From NCBI RefSeq assembly GCF_022761035.1, contig NZ_JAKWJP010000005.1, forward strand, positions 258,794 through 322,793: a DNA stretch of 64,000 nucleotides, written 5' to 3'. Positions 1 through 9,128 of this stretch are shown piece by piece. The notes beneath the pieces are model-generated. The model did not search any database. It was not told where the DNA came from and saw only the letters and a program-made list of their open reading frames with translations. The DNA is from Microbacterium sp. SS28 (lineage in GTDB: Bacteria; Actinomycetota; Actinomycetes; Actinomycetales; Microbacteriaceae). Each line of letters begins with the position of its first letter. Positions within the stretch are counted from its first letter, which is position 1. A program made the translations under genes and the position numbers.

Positions 1-107
1 TCCTGGCGACTCGCCAGAACTTGCGTCCCGTCCCGCTCGACCGATCCTGGCGACTCGCCAGAACTTGCGTCCCGTCCCGCTCGACCGATCCTGGCGACTC
101 GCCAGAG
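1..107. repeat. 44-bp tandem repeat carrying a 15-bp palindrome
   Basis: Two identical 44-bp units (1-44 and 45-88) are followed by the first 18 bp of a third (89-106) and may continue beyond the left edge. Each unit opens with CTGGCGACTCGCCAG, a perfect inverted repeat with 7-bp arms and one central base, at about 3-17, 47-61 and 91-105. The array lies just past the end of the LacI gene. It could be an array of protein-binding sites or stacked terminators; the sequence does not decide. Confidence 0.75.
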
Positions 108-126
108 TCCGCGACCCCGCCCCAGG

Positions 127-1206
127 TCAGGGCGGCGCGGTGCTCGCGCGCACGACGAGGCGCGTCGGGATGACGTCGTACGCGGGCTGACCGCCGTCCT
201 CGATCGCCGAGACGAGCCGCGCGAGGGCCTGCTCGCCGAGGGCGTCGAAGTCCTGCCGCACCGTCGTGAGGGGCGGACGGTAGTCGGCAGCATCCGCGAC
301 GTCGTCGAATCCGACGACGCTCACGGCGTCGGGCGCCGGCCGCCCGCTCTCGGCGAACGCCCGCAGCACGCCGAGCGCCATCTGGTCGTTGGCCGCGAAC
401 ACCGCGGTCACCTCGTCGACGGCTGCGAGGGCGGCGCCCGCGAAGGTTCCGGATGCCGCGGTCCAGTCGCCGCGCGCGGGCGCGGGCACCTCGGCCCCCG
501 CCGCGGCGAGCGCGTCACGCCAGCCGCGCTCGCGCTCCGCGGCCGCGAACGACCCGACGGGCCCCGCGACGTGGTGGACGGTCGCATGCCCGAGGCCCAG
601 CAGGTGCTCGGTCGCCGCCCGCGCCCCGCCCGCGTGATCGGTCACGACGACGCCGAAGCGCTCGTCGCGCGGGGAGTCGACGACGACGAGCGCGAGGTCG
701 GCGGCGGGAGCGGCATCCCGCACGAGGTCCGTCGCCTCGTTGAGCACGATCGCCCCGTCGACGCCCTGGTCGCGCAGGCGCTCGAACGCGGCGCGCACGT
801 GCGAGCCGTCGCCGAGGGTCACGACGACGAGGGCGTAGCCGCGGGCGGCGGCGGCGTCGGCGACGGCCTGGAGCATGCGGGAGTTGCCGACCGTCGCGAG
901 CGTCGAGGCGACGAGGCCGATCGTCTGCGTGCGACCCGTTCGCAGCGCGCGGGCGGCGCGGTGGGGACGGTAGCCGAGGCGGGCCATGGCCGACTCGACC
1001 TTGGCGCGCGTCACGGGGTCGACGCGGGGGCTGTCGTTCACGACGCGCGACACCGTCTGCCCCGAGACGCCCGCGAGGGCTGCGACATCCGCCATCGACA
1101 CGCGTCCTGAGCGGTTCCCCGCCCGAGCGCGACTCGTCGCCGCCTCGCGGACCCGTTCGGCGCGCCGCTCGAGTCGCTCAGGGTCCTCGATGGGGTCGTG
1201 TGCCAT
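127..1206 (-). CDS. LacI-family transcriptional regulator, probable galactose repressor
   Basis: A 359-residue LacI/GalR-type repressor, normal family length. A basic N-terminal extension of about 35 residues precedes the helix-turn-helix (SMADVAALAGVSGQTVSRVV) and the hinge region (LGYRPHRAARALRTGRT). A periplasmic-binding-protein-like effector domain follows, including the family motif FAANDQMALGVLRA and the C-terminal VVGFDDVADA. The ATG at 1206 is preceded by GGAGG at good spacing. It is transcribed divergently from galT, and two LacI-type palindromes lie in the 70-bp gap, so autoregulated repression of galTK is the simplest reading. The inducer is not shown by the sequence; galactose is inferred from the neighbours. 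Confidence 0.92.
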   Translation of the reverse strand: MAHDPIEDPERLERRAERVREAATSRARAGNRSGRVSMADVAALAGVSGQTVSRVVNDSPRVDPVTRAKVESAMARLGYRPHRAARALRTGRTQTIGLVASTLATVGNSRMLQAVADAAAARGYALVVVTLGDGSHVRAAFERLRDQGVDGAIVLNEATDLVRDAAPAADLALVVVDSPRDERFGVVVTDHAGGARAATEHLLGLGHATVHHVAGPVGSFAAAERERGWRDALAAAGAEVPAPARGDWTAASGTFAGAALAAVDEVTAVFAANDQMALGVLRAFAESGRPAPDAVSVVGFDDVADAADYRPPLTTVRQDFDALGEQALARLVSAIEDGGQPAYDVIPTRLVVRASTAPP

Positions 1207-1238
1207 GTGTCGCCGCCTCCACGCGTTCCGGATAACTG

Positions 1239-1287
1239 CATGTTGACGATAACACGGTCCCCGACGTACCATGTTGACGTGAACATG
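1239..1287. promoter_or_regulatory. Two LacI-type operators over a leaderless galT promoter
   Basis: Two related 14-mers, TGTTGACGATAACA (1241-1254) and TGTTGACGTGAACA (1272-1285), share the central CG typical of LacI-family sites and are 31 bp apart. The outer bases extend the second to a perfect CATGTT-N6-AACATG palindrome (1270-1287). The likely galT promoter is TTGACG (1243-1248), an 18-bp spacer and TACCAT (1267-1272). One operator covers the -35 and the other covers the -10 edge and start point. The expected start point falls at about 1279, on the GTG start codon. Confidence 0.72.
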
Positions 1288-2454
1288 CAGATCGGCGAGA
1301 CCTCGTCCGCCCAGACCCTCGGTGCCGGCGTCGTCAAGCGTCCGACCCGCCTCGCCGACGGTCGCGAACTCATCTACTTCGACGACCCGGGCACGACCCT
1401 CGGCGCCGAGCGCAGCGTCGACGCGCGCACGCTCGACCCGCGCCCCGACACCGCGACGATGCGGCTCGACGTCCTGACGGGCGACTGGATCTCGGTCGCG
1501 GCCGCGCGCCAGAATCGTGCGTTCCTGCCGCCCGCCGAGCTCGACCCCCTCGCGCCGCAGACGCCGACGAACCCGAGCGAGATCCCCTCGCTCTACGACG
1601 TCGCGGTGTTCGAGAACAAGTCGCCCTCGTTCGGACCCGCCCTCGCCGAGGCGCACGGCGACGCTCCCGCCGCCGTCAACCCGCCCCGCGGGCTCGACGA
1701 CCTCGACGCACTCGGCCTCGGACGCACGCGCACGAGCGTCGGCCGCTGCGAGGTCGTGTGCTTCAGCCCCGAGCACGCCGGATCCTTCGGCACGCTGAGC
1801 GAGACGCGCGCCCGCACCGTCATCGAGGCGTGGGCCGATCGCACGGCCGCGCTCTCGGCGCTGCCGGGCGTCGAGCAGGTGTTCCCGTTCGAGAACCGTG
1901 GCGAGGCGATCGGCGTGACGCTGCCGCACCCGCATGGCCAGATCTACGCGTACCCCTACGTCACGCCCCGCACGACGCGTCTGCTCGACGCGATCGACCG
2001 CACGGCGCCCGACCTGTTCCAGCGCATCCTCGACTTCGAGCGCGGCTCGGAGCGCGTCATCCTGCAGGGCGAGCACTGGACCGCCTTCGTGCCGTTCGCG
2101 GCGCGCTGGCCGCTCGAGGTGCACCTGCTGCCGCACCGGCACGTCGCGGACTTCACCGAGACGACGGATGCCGAGCGCGACGAGCTCGCACCCCTCTACC
2201 TGCGCCTCCTGCGCGGCGTCGATGCGCTGTACGACTCCCCCACGCCCTACATCGCGGCGTGGCACCAGGCGCCCGTACGCGCCGGCCGCGACAGTGCGCG
2301 CCTGCACCTCGAGCTCACGAGCCCGCGCCGCGCGGCCGACAAGCTCAAGTTCCTCGCGGGATCCGAGGCCGCCATGGGCGCCTGGATCGGCGACGTCCCG
2401 CCCGAGACCTCGGCCGCGCGCCTGCGCGAAGCCGTCGAAGGAGTATCCCTGTGA
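1279..2454 (+). CDS. galT: Galactose-1-phosphate uridylyltransferase
   Basis: Transfers UMP between UDP-glucose and galactose-1-phosphate, the second step of the Leloir pathway in the cytoplasm. The active-site signature HPHGQ lies at about residues 217-221, where the second His is the uridylylated residue. Other family landmarks are the N-terminal GDWISVAAARQNR, the VFPFENRG segment and AWHQAP near the C-terminus. The protein has about 391 residues. The GTG at 1279 was chosen because a promoter predicts transcription starting there and no Shine-Dalgarno is present; an ATG two codons on (1285) is the alternative. Its stop overlaps the galK start (GTGA), so the two are translationally coupled. 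Confidence 0.93.
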   Translation: MNMQIGETSSAQTLGAGVVKRPTRLADGRELIYFDDPGTTLGAERSVDARTLDPRPDTATMRLDVLTGDWISVAAARQNRAFLPPAELDPLAPQTPTNPSEIPSLYDVAVFENKSPSFGPALAEAHGDAPAAVNPPRGLDDLDALGLGRTRTSVGRCEVVCFSPEHAGSFGTLSETRARTVIEAWADRTAALSALPGVEQVFPFENRGEAIGVTLPHPHGQIYAYPYVTPRTTRLLDAIDRTAPDLFQRILDFERGSERVILQGEHWTAFVPFAARWPLEVHLLPHRHVADFTETTDAERDELAPLYLRLLRGVDALYDSPTPYIAAWHQAPVRAGRDSARLHLELTSPRRAADKLKFLAGSEAAMGAWIGDVPPETSAARLREAVEGVSL

Positions 2455-3623
2455 CCACCGCATCCCCCCAGGCGGCCGCCCGCGCCCTCTTCACCGACCT
2501 GACGGGCAGCGAGCCCGACGGCGTCTGGTCGTCGCCCGGCCGCGTGAACCTCATCGGCGAGCACACGGACTACAACGACGGCTTCGTCTTCCCGTTCGCG
2601 ATCGAGCACCGCACCTTCGTCGCACTCGGCACGCGCGATGACGCCGTCATCCGTGTCGCCTCGACGTTCGACACGCAGGTCGTCGAGGTCGCGATCGCCG
2701 ACCTCGACTTCCCCGCGCTTCGCGAGACGGTGCCCGAGTGGGCGACGTATCCCCTCGGAGTCGCCTGGGCGATCCTTCAGGGGACGGATGCCGCTCCCGC
2801 GGGCGTCGACCTCGCCATCGCGTCCGATGTGCCCGTCGGCGCCGGGCTGTCCTCGTCCGCCGCGATCGAGGGCGCCGTCGCTTCGGCCCTCAACGACACG
2901 TGGGGTCTCGGCCTCGACCGCGTGGCGCTCGCCAAGATCGGCCGCAAGGCAGAGAACGAGGCGGTCGGAGCCCCGACCGGGATCATGGACCAGATGACCT
3001 CGATGCTCGGCCGTGCCGACGCCGCGATCTTCCTCGACTGCCGCTCCTTCGAGGCCGAGGTCGTCGACCTGGGCTTCTCGGCCGCGGGTCTCGAGCTGCT
3101 CGTCATCGACACGCAGGTCAGTCACTCGCACTCGACGGGCGGCTACCGCGAGCGCCGCGACTCGTGCGAGCTCGGCGCCGCGACGATGGGCGTGCCGGCA
3201 CTGCGCGACCTCGGCGTCGACGACCTCCCGCGCGCCCAGGAGCTCCTCGACGACGTCACCTTCCGCCGCGTGCGCCACATCGTGACCGAGAACCAGCGGG
3301 TGCTCGACACCGTCGCGACGCTGCGCGCCGAGGGACCGACCGCGATCGGCGACCTCCTCGTCGCCTCGCACGCGTCGATGCGCGACGACTTCGAGATCTC
3401 GGTCGCCGAGCTCGACACGGCAGTCGAGGCCTCGCTCGCCGCGGGGGCCGTCGGCGCGCGCATGACGGGCGGCGGCTTCGGCGGCGCCGCGATCGCACTC
3501 GTCGCGCACGAGAAGGTCGACGCGGTTCGGGATGCCGTCACGGCAGCCTTCGCCGAGGCGGGCTTCGGCGCTCCGAACATCTTCACGGTCACGCCCTCCG
3601 AGGGCGCCCGCCGCGACGCCTGA
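2451..3623 (+). CDS. galK: Galactokinase
   Basis: Phosphorylates galactose to galactose-1-phosphate with ATP, feeding galT. All three GHMP-kinase motifs are visible in the 390-residue protein: the galactokinase signature GRVNLIGEHTDYN at 30-42, the ATP loop VPVGAGLSSSAA at about 127-138 and the C-terminal TGGGFGG at 339-345. The GTG start at 2451 overlaps the galT stop and has GAAGGAG seven bases upstream. No galE or mutarotase is next to it. An inverted repeat just downstream (3640-3685) probably ends the transcript. Confidence 0.95.
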   Translation: MTTASPQAAARALFTDLTGSEPDGVWSSPGRVNLIGEHTDYNDGFVFPFAIEHRTFVALGTRDDAVIRVASTFDTQVVEVAIADLDFPALRETVPEWATYPLGVAWAILQGTDAAPAGVDLAIASDVPVGAGLSSSAAIEGAVASALNDTWGLGLDRVALAKIGRKAENEAVGAPTGIMDQMTSMLGRADAAIFLDCRSFEAEVVDLGFSAAGLELLVIDTQVSHSHSTGGYRERRDSCELGAATMGVPALRDLGVDDLPRAQELLDDVTFRRVRHIVTENQRVLDTVATLRAEGPTAIGDLLVASHASMRDDFEISVAELDTAVEASLAAGAVGARMTGGGFGGAAIALVAHEKVDAVRDAVTAAFAEAGFGAPNIFTVTPSEGARRDA

Positions 3624-3633
3624 CGGTTCCGCG

Positions 3634-4709
<1,076 letters not shown>

Positions 4710-4710
4710 C

Positions 4711-4791
4711 GCGTTTCGTCTCGCTTCGCTCGCTCAACGACCGGTTGATCTCCGGTCGTTGAGCGAGGAGCGAAGCGACGAGACGAAACGC
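4711..4791. terminator. Long near-perfect hairpin repeat between convergent genes
   Basis: The left arm (4711-4744) and right arm (4752-4791) pair along about 34 bp, apart from two 3-base bulges in the right arm, with a 7-base loop. It lies between the converging hydrolase and GH3 genes and could terminate both. Its core (ACGACCGG, CGGTCGTTGAGCGA and the arm end GACGAAACG) resembles the smaller element at 56590-56629, so it is probably a member of a dispersed palindromic repeat family. Confidence 0.8.
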
Positions 4792-4807
4792 CCGCACCCG
4801 GATCAGA

Positions 4808-7078
4808 TCAGGCCTGCGGGGCGTTCGCCATCGCGAGCAGTCCGTCGAGCATCTCGGCGGAGACCTCGCCGCCCGACATCATGCCGATGCGGCCGATGGG
4901 GAACGAGTTCATCATCTTCTCCATCGAGACGCCCTCGGGCATGATCGACGTCGCGCCCTCCATCATCTGCGCCATGCCGGTCATCGCGGCCTTGACCATG
5001 GGCCCCGCGACGGGGTGCGCGAACACCTCGCCGAGCGACGACTCCCGGGTCAGGGGCAGCGACACGGAGTCGCCTTCGACGGTGACCGACACGGACGAGC
5101 GGATGTCGCGGCTCGACGCCGCCACCTCGACGGTGTAGTCGCCGCCCTCGACGACCCAGCGGTCGGCGCGGACGTGCCAGTACGCGAGGTCGGCGCGGCG
5201 GACGGTCAGGACGACCTCGCGCGACTCCCCCGCCTCGAGCGCGACAGACGCGAACGTCTTGAGCTCACGCGGCGCGCGCTGCACGGCCGAGCCGGGCAGC
5301 GACGTGTAGACCTGCACGACCTCGCGGCCCGCGCGGTCGCCCGTGTTCCTCACCGTCACCGAGACCTCGACGTCGCCGTCCGCGTCGACCACGGCAGCGG
5401 CATCCCCGTACGCGAACGTCGTGTACGACAGTCCGTGACCGAACGGGAACGCGACGTCCATGCGGCGCGCGTCGTACCAGCGGTAGCCGACGAACAGGCC
5501 CTCGCCGTAGCGGACGTGGCCGTCCTCGCCGGGGAAGTTCAGGAACGCGGGGGTGTCCTCGAGGCGGTGCGGGATCGTCTCGGTGAGCTTGCCGGACGGG
5601 TTGACGTCGCCGAAGAGCACGTCGGCCGTCGCCGAGCCGCCGGCCTGGCCGAGCAGCCATGCCTCGACGATCGCGGGGACGCGCTCCGCGAACGGAAGCG
5701 CGACGACCGAGCCGTTGGAGAGCACGACGACGGTGCGCGGGTTGGCCGCGACGACGGCCTCGATGAGCGTGAGCTGGTCGGCGGGAAGGTCGATGTCTTC
5801 CCGGTCGTAGCCCTCGGACTCGAGGCGCGCGGGCAGACCCGCGAAGACGACGGCGACGTCGGCGACGGATGCCGCGGCCACGGCCTCCTCCTGCAGGCGC
5901 GCGGTCTCGGCAGGGTCGACGTCGGCCGACAGTCCGAAGCCCGCGCTGAACGAGGCATCCGGAGCGATCTCGCGGATCGCGGTGAGTGCGTCGTCGAGGC
6001 GCGTCGGGTGGATCATCGACGAGCCCGCGCCCTGGTACCGCGGCTTCTCGGCGAACGCGCCGATGACGGCGATCCTCGCGTCGCGCGCGAGCGGCAGCAC
6101 GGCGCCGTCGTTCTTCAGCAGGACGATCGCGCGACCGGCCGCCTCACGGGCGAGCGCGTGGTGCGCGTCGACGTCGAGCGGGCCCTCGACGCGCGGGGCG
6201 GCGGCCCAGCGGGTCGCGAGCGTCGCGATGCGCTCGGCCGAGGCATCCAGCACCGCCTCGTCCAGATCTCCCGACGCGATCGCCGCGACGATCTTCGCGT
6301 CGGTCTGCCCGCCGTTGCCCGGCATCTCGAGGTCGAGGCCGGCCTTCAGGCCCTCGACGCGATCGTTGACGGCGCCCCAGTCCGAGACGACGAGGCCCTC
6401 GAAGCCCCACTCGTCGCGCAGCACGCGGGTCAGCAGCCACGGGTCCTCCGACGCGAAGACGCCGTTGATGCGGTTGTAGGAGCACATGACGGTGTACGGC
6501 TGGGCGTCCTCGACGACGCGCTGGAAGCCGCGCAGGTAGATCTCGCGCAGCGGCCGCGGGTCGACGTCGGAGCTCGACCGCATGCGGTCCTCCTCCTGGT
6601 TGTTCGCCGCGAAGTGCTTGAGCGACGCGCCGACGCCCTGCGACTGGATGCCGCGCACGATGCCCGCGCCGAGCACGCCCGAGACGATGGGGTCCTCGCT
6701 CAGGTACTCGAAGTTGCGGCCGCAGAGCGGCGAGCGCTTGATGTTGATGCCCGGGCCCAGGAGCACCGCGACATCCTCGATCGAGGACTCGACGCCGAGC
6801 GCCTCGCCGACGCGCTGCGCGAGGTCGACGTCCCACGATGCGCCCAGGCCGACCGCGGGCGGGAAGCACGTCGCGGGGACGCTGTCGCCGATGCCGAGGT
6901 GGTCGCCGCCCTCGCGCTGCTTGCGCAGTCCGTGCGGACCGTCGGTCAGCATGACGGAGGGGATGCCGGCGACGGCCTTGGTGCGCCAGAAGCTCTCACC
7001 GCTCGTGAGTGCGGCCTTCTCGAAGGCGGTGAGGTCGGCGACGGAGGCCGCGGAGCCGGTGAGTGTCGTGTCGGTCAT
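4808..7078 (-). CDS. GH3 beta-glucosidase-type glycoside hydrolase with helical C-terminal tail
   Basis: A 756-residue glycoside hydrolase of family 3, without signal peptide, so probably cytoplasmic. The N-terminal TIM barrel has the catalytic nucleophile Asp233 in VVSDWGAV and the substrate-binding KHFAANNQE. The second alpha/beta domain (YDREDIDLP) and a fibronectin-III-like domain follow. The last 80 residues (about 676-756, starting LTRESSLGEVFAHP) form a Met-rich helical tail not needed for GH3 catalysis. The start has GAAAGGA upstream. It lies 23 bp behind the MFS transporter, which probably brings in its substrate, a beta-glucoside or similar disaccharide. Confidence 0.9.
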   Translation of the reverse strand: MTDTTLTGSAASVADLTAFEKAALTSGESFWRTKAVAGIPSVMLTDGPHGLRKQREGGDHLGIGDSVPATCFPPAVGLGASWDVDLAQRVGEALGVESSIEDVAVLLGPGINIKRSPLCGRNFEYLSEDPIVSGVLGAGIVRGIQSQGVGASLKHFAANNQEEDRMRSSSDVDPRPLREIYLRGFQRVVEDAQPYTVMCSYNRINGVFASEDPWLLTRVLRDEWGFEGLVVSDWGAVNDRVEGLKAGLDLEMPGNGGQTDAKIVAAIASGDLDEAVLDASAERIATLATRWAAAPRVEGPLDVDAHHALAREAAGRAIVLLKNDGAVLPLARDARIAVIGAFAEKPRYQGAGSSMIHPTRLDDALTAIREIAPDASFSAGFGLSADVDPAETARLQEEAVAAASVADVAVVFAGLPARLESEGYDREDIDLPADQLTLIEAVVAANPRTVVVLSNGSVVALPFAERVPAIVEAWLLGQAGGSATADVLFGDVNPSGKLTETIPHRLEDTPAFLNFPGEDGHVRYGEGLFVGYRWYDARRMDVAFPFGHGLSYTTFAYGDAAAVVDADGDVEVSVTVRNTGDRAGREVVQVYTSLPGSAVQRAPRELKTFASVALEAGESREVVLTVRRADLAYWHVRADRWVVEGGDYTVEVAASSRDIRSSVSVTVEGDSVSLPLTRESSLGEVFAHPVAGPMVKAAMTGMAQMMEGATSIMPEGVSMEKMMNSFPIGRIGMMSGGEVSAEMLDGLLAMANAPQA

Positions 7079-7101
7079 TTCGTTTCCTTTCGAGGGGAGG
7101 T

Positions 7102-8409
7102 TCAGCGGGTCGCTTTGATGGGCCACACGGCGAAGGCGCCGAGGATTCCGAGCACGATCGCGATGGGGAAGAGGGCCTGATAGCCGAAGGCGAGCACGAT
7201 GGCTCCTGCGACGCCGGGGGCCAGGGTCTGCGGAAGGGTCGCCGCGATGTTGACGATGCCGAGGTCCTTCGCGAACGACTTGGCCGACGGCAGCACCTCG
7301 CTCATGAGCGCCGTGTCGACGGCCTGGAACATGCCGAACCCGAAGCCCGCGATGAAGGTCATGATGACCCACGCCGTGAGGTCCTGCCACATCCACGGCA
7401 GCAGGAAGCCGAGCGCGACGACGGCCGCCGAGGCGAAGACGAAGGGCTTGCGGCGGCCGACCCGGTCGGAGAGCGGACCCGACACGACAGTCGAGATGAT
7501 GATGCCGACGAGGCTCAGCAGTCCGAGAATCGGGATGACGGTCTCGGGCGCCTCGACGTGGAAGTAGTCGGTCAGCAGGTACAGCTGGAAGCCCGTCACG
7601 GCGAAGTAGCCCGTGTAGAGCAGCAGGCGGCCCGTGAAGGCCCAGAAGAAGTCGGGGTGCGTGACCGGGTTGACCCAGAACGTGCGCAGGAAGTCGCCGA
7701 AGCTGAAGGGCTCCTTGGCCATCTCGGCGCTCGAGTGGTCGGGGTTGAACGCGACGAACATGCTCAGCAGGACGAGCGCGATGACGGCGAACACGACGTA
7801 GCCGAGCGTGATGCTGTGGAAGAAGAACGACGCGATGATCGAGCCGCCGAGCGCGCCCACCATGAGGCCGACGCCCGAGAGCGCGGCGAACGTCCCGCGG
7901 CGCCCCCGCGGCACCCGGTCGGGCATGACGGCCGACAGCGGTCCCTGCGCGACGTTGAAGAAGACCTGCACGAGCGTCCACGCGATGACGATCCCGACGA
8001 CCGAGGCGGCGAAGGCGAGGCCGACGAGCGCGAGCCCGCCCGCGAGCGCGCCGAGCAGGATCCAGGGTGCGCGGCGGCCGAACCGCGAGCGCGTGCGGTC
8101 CGAGATCTGACCCGCGATCGGCTGGGCGAGCATCGCGGCGAAGGCTCCGATCGTCGCGACGATCGTGAAGGTCGCGACCTTGTTCTCGTCGCCGAACTGC
8201 AGCGCGATCTGCTGCGGAAGGAGGATGCCCGGCACGGCGCCCCAGATCAGGAAGACTCCGAGGTTCGCGGGGATGATCCACCACATCAGCCGTCGCAGAC
8301 CCTTGACGGGCGGCGGCGGATCGTCGTTGCCCGAGGCCGTCGCGACGAAGGTGTTCTTGGTCATCGGGGCGACCTGGTCGGCGGGGGCGACGGGCTGTTC
8401 TGACGTCAT
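7102..8409 (-). CDS. MFS sugar transporter
   Basis: A 435-residue integral membrane protein with about twelve hydrophobic helices. The cytoplasmic loop signature SDRTRSRFGRRAP between helices 2 and 3, and a counterpart GPLSDRVGRRKP in the second half, are those of sugar-type major facilitator proteins (SLC45/GPH-like). The ATG at 8409 is preceded by GGAAGGA; an in-frame ATG seven codons earlier lies on that site and is less likely. It is first in a two-gene operon with the GH3 enzyme, which suggests import of an oligosaccharide that the enzyme splits. A TetR regulator diverges from its promoter. Confidence 0.85.
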   Translation of the reverse strand: MTSEQPVAPADQVAPMTKNTFVATASGNDDPPPPVKGLRRLMWWIIPANLGVFLIWGAVPGILLPQQIALQFGDENKVATFTIVATIGAFAAMLAQPIAGQISDRTRSRFGRRAPWILLGALAGGLALVGLAFAASVVGIVIAWTLVQVFFNVAQGPLSAVMPDRVPRGRRGTFAALSGVGLMVGALGGSIIASFFFHSITLGYVVFAVIALVLLSMFVAFNPDHSSAEMAKEPFSFGDFLRTFWVNPVTHPDFFWAFTGRLLLYTGYFAVTGFQLYLLTDYFHVEAPETVIPILGLLSLVGIIISTVVSGPLSDRVGRRKPFVFASAAVVALGFLLPWMWQDLTAWVIMTFIAGFGFGMFQAVDTALMSEVLPSAKSFAKDLGIVNIAATLPQTLAPGVAGAIVLAFGYQALFPIAIVLGILGAFAVWPIKATR

Positions 8410-8448
8410 TGTCGGTGTTCCTTCCGGCATCCTCCGTGGATGCGCAGA

Positions 8449-8471
8449 AAAACCTTATGACATTTGGTTTT
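8449..8471. promoter_or_regulatory. Candidate TetR operator in the MFS/TetR divergent promoter
   Basis: AAAACC (8449-8454) and GGTTTT (8466-8471) form an inverted repeat around an 11-base AT-rich centre in the 95-bp divergent gap. On the plus strand TTGGAA (8470-8475), 17 bp, then TTTACT (8493-8498) would start transcription right at the tetR ATG (8505). The operator overlaps this -35, which fits autoregulation. Confidence 0.5.
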
Positions 8472-8504
8472 GGAATCGCAAGCAGGATTCGGTTTACTCG
8501 TCTC

Positions 8505-9128
8505 ATGGCACGAAGAGGCGCCTACGCCAAGGGCGTGGCAAAACGCGAAGAGATCCTCGAGCGCGCCCTCGAGGTGATCGCACGCGAGGGGTACCGCGGA
8601 GCATCCGTGAAAGAGCTGGCGGATGCCGTCGGACTGAGTCAGGCGGGACTGCTCCACTACTTCGACAGCAAGGAGGAGCTCTTCACCGAGATCCTCCGCA
8701 AGCGCGACGAAGTCGATGCGCGCCAGTTCGGCGATCCCGCGAGCCCCGACACCGTCGTGGACTCCGAGACCCTGCAGGAGGGGTTCGTCGGCATCGTCCG
8801 CCACAACGCCGAAGTGCCCGGGCTCGTGCAGCTCTTCTCGCGTATGGCCGTGGACGCGGCCGATCCGCAGCATCCGGCCCACCGGTACTTCCTCGAGCGG
8901 GGCGCCAACCTGCGATCGACGTTCATCGCGGCGCTGAGTCAGCGGCAGGCCGAAGGACACCTGAGCGATCGCGTCGACCCCGAGATGCTCGCCCGCATCT
9001 TCCAGGCGGTCGCCGACGGGCTGCAGCTGCAGTGGATGCAGGACCCCGAGATCGACATGGCCGCGCACGTGTCGGCTCTCTTCGACGCCCTCGACCCGGA
9101 CGCGACCCCGAAGGACCCGCAATCGTGA
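8505..9128 (+). CDS. TetR-family regulator of the adjacent beta-glucoside genes
   Basis: A 207-residue TetR/AcrR protein. The N-terminal helix-turn-helix spans about residues 12-57, with VKELADAVGLSQAGLLHYF as recognition region, and a ligand-binding domain follows. It resembles the TetR protein at 26725-27417 throughout, including HPAHRYF/HPAHAYF and DGLQLQWM/DGLQVQWL, so the two are paralogues guarding sugar genes. The ATG at 8505 has no clear Shine-Dalgarno and sits where a promoter would start transcription, so it is probably leaderless. Its stop overlaps the GTG of the carboxylesterase. Confidence 0.88.
   Translation: MARRGAYAKGVAKREEILERALEVIAREGYRGASVKELADAVGLSQAGLLHYFDSKEELFTEILRKRDEVDARQFGDPASPDTVVDSETLQEGFVGIVRHNAEVPGLVQLFSRMAVDAADPQHPAHRYFLERGANLRSTFIAALSQRQAEGHLSDRVDPEMLARIFQAVADGLQLQWMQDPEIDMAAHVSALFDALDPDATPKDPQS

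Noticed and set aside
1..107. CRISPR array
   Set aside because: The repeat and its spacer are the same in each unit, so there are no variable spacers.
127..2463. A 778-codon open frame on the minus strand
   Set aside because: Only its last 359 codons are the LacI gene; the rest is the antisense shadow of galT, kept open by GC-rich third positions.
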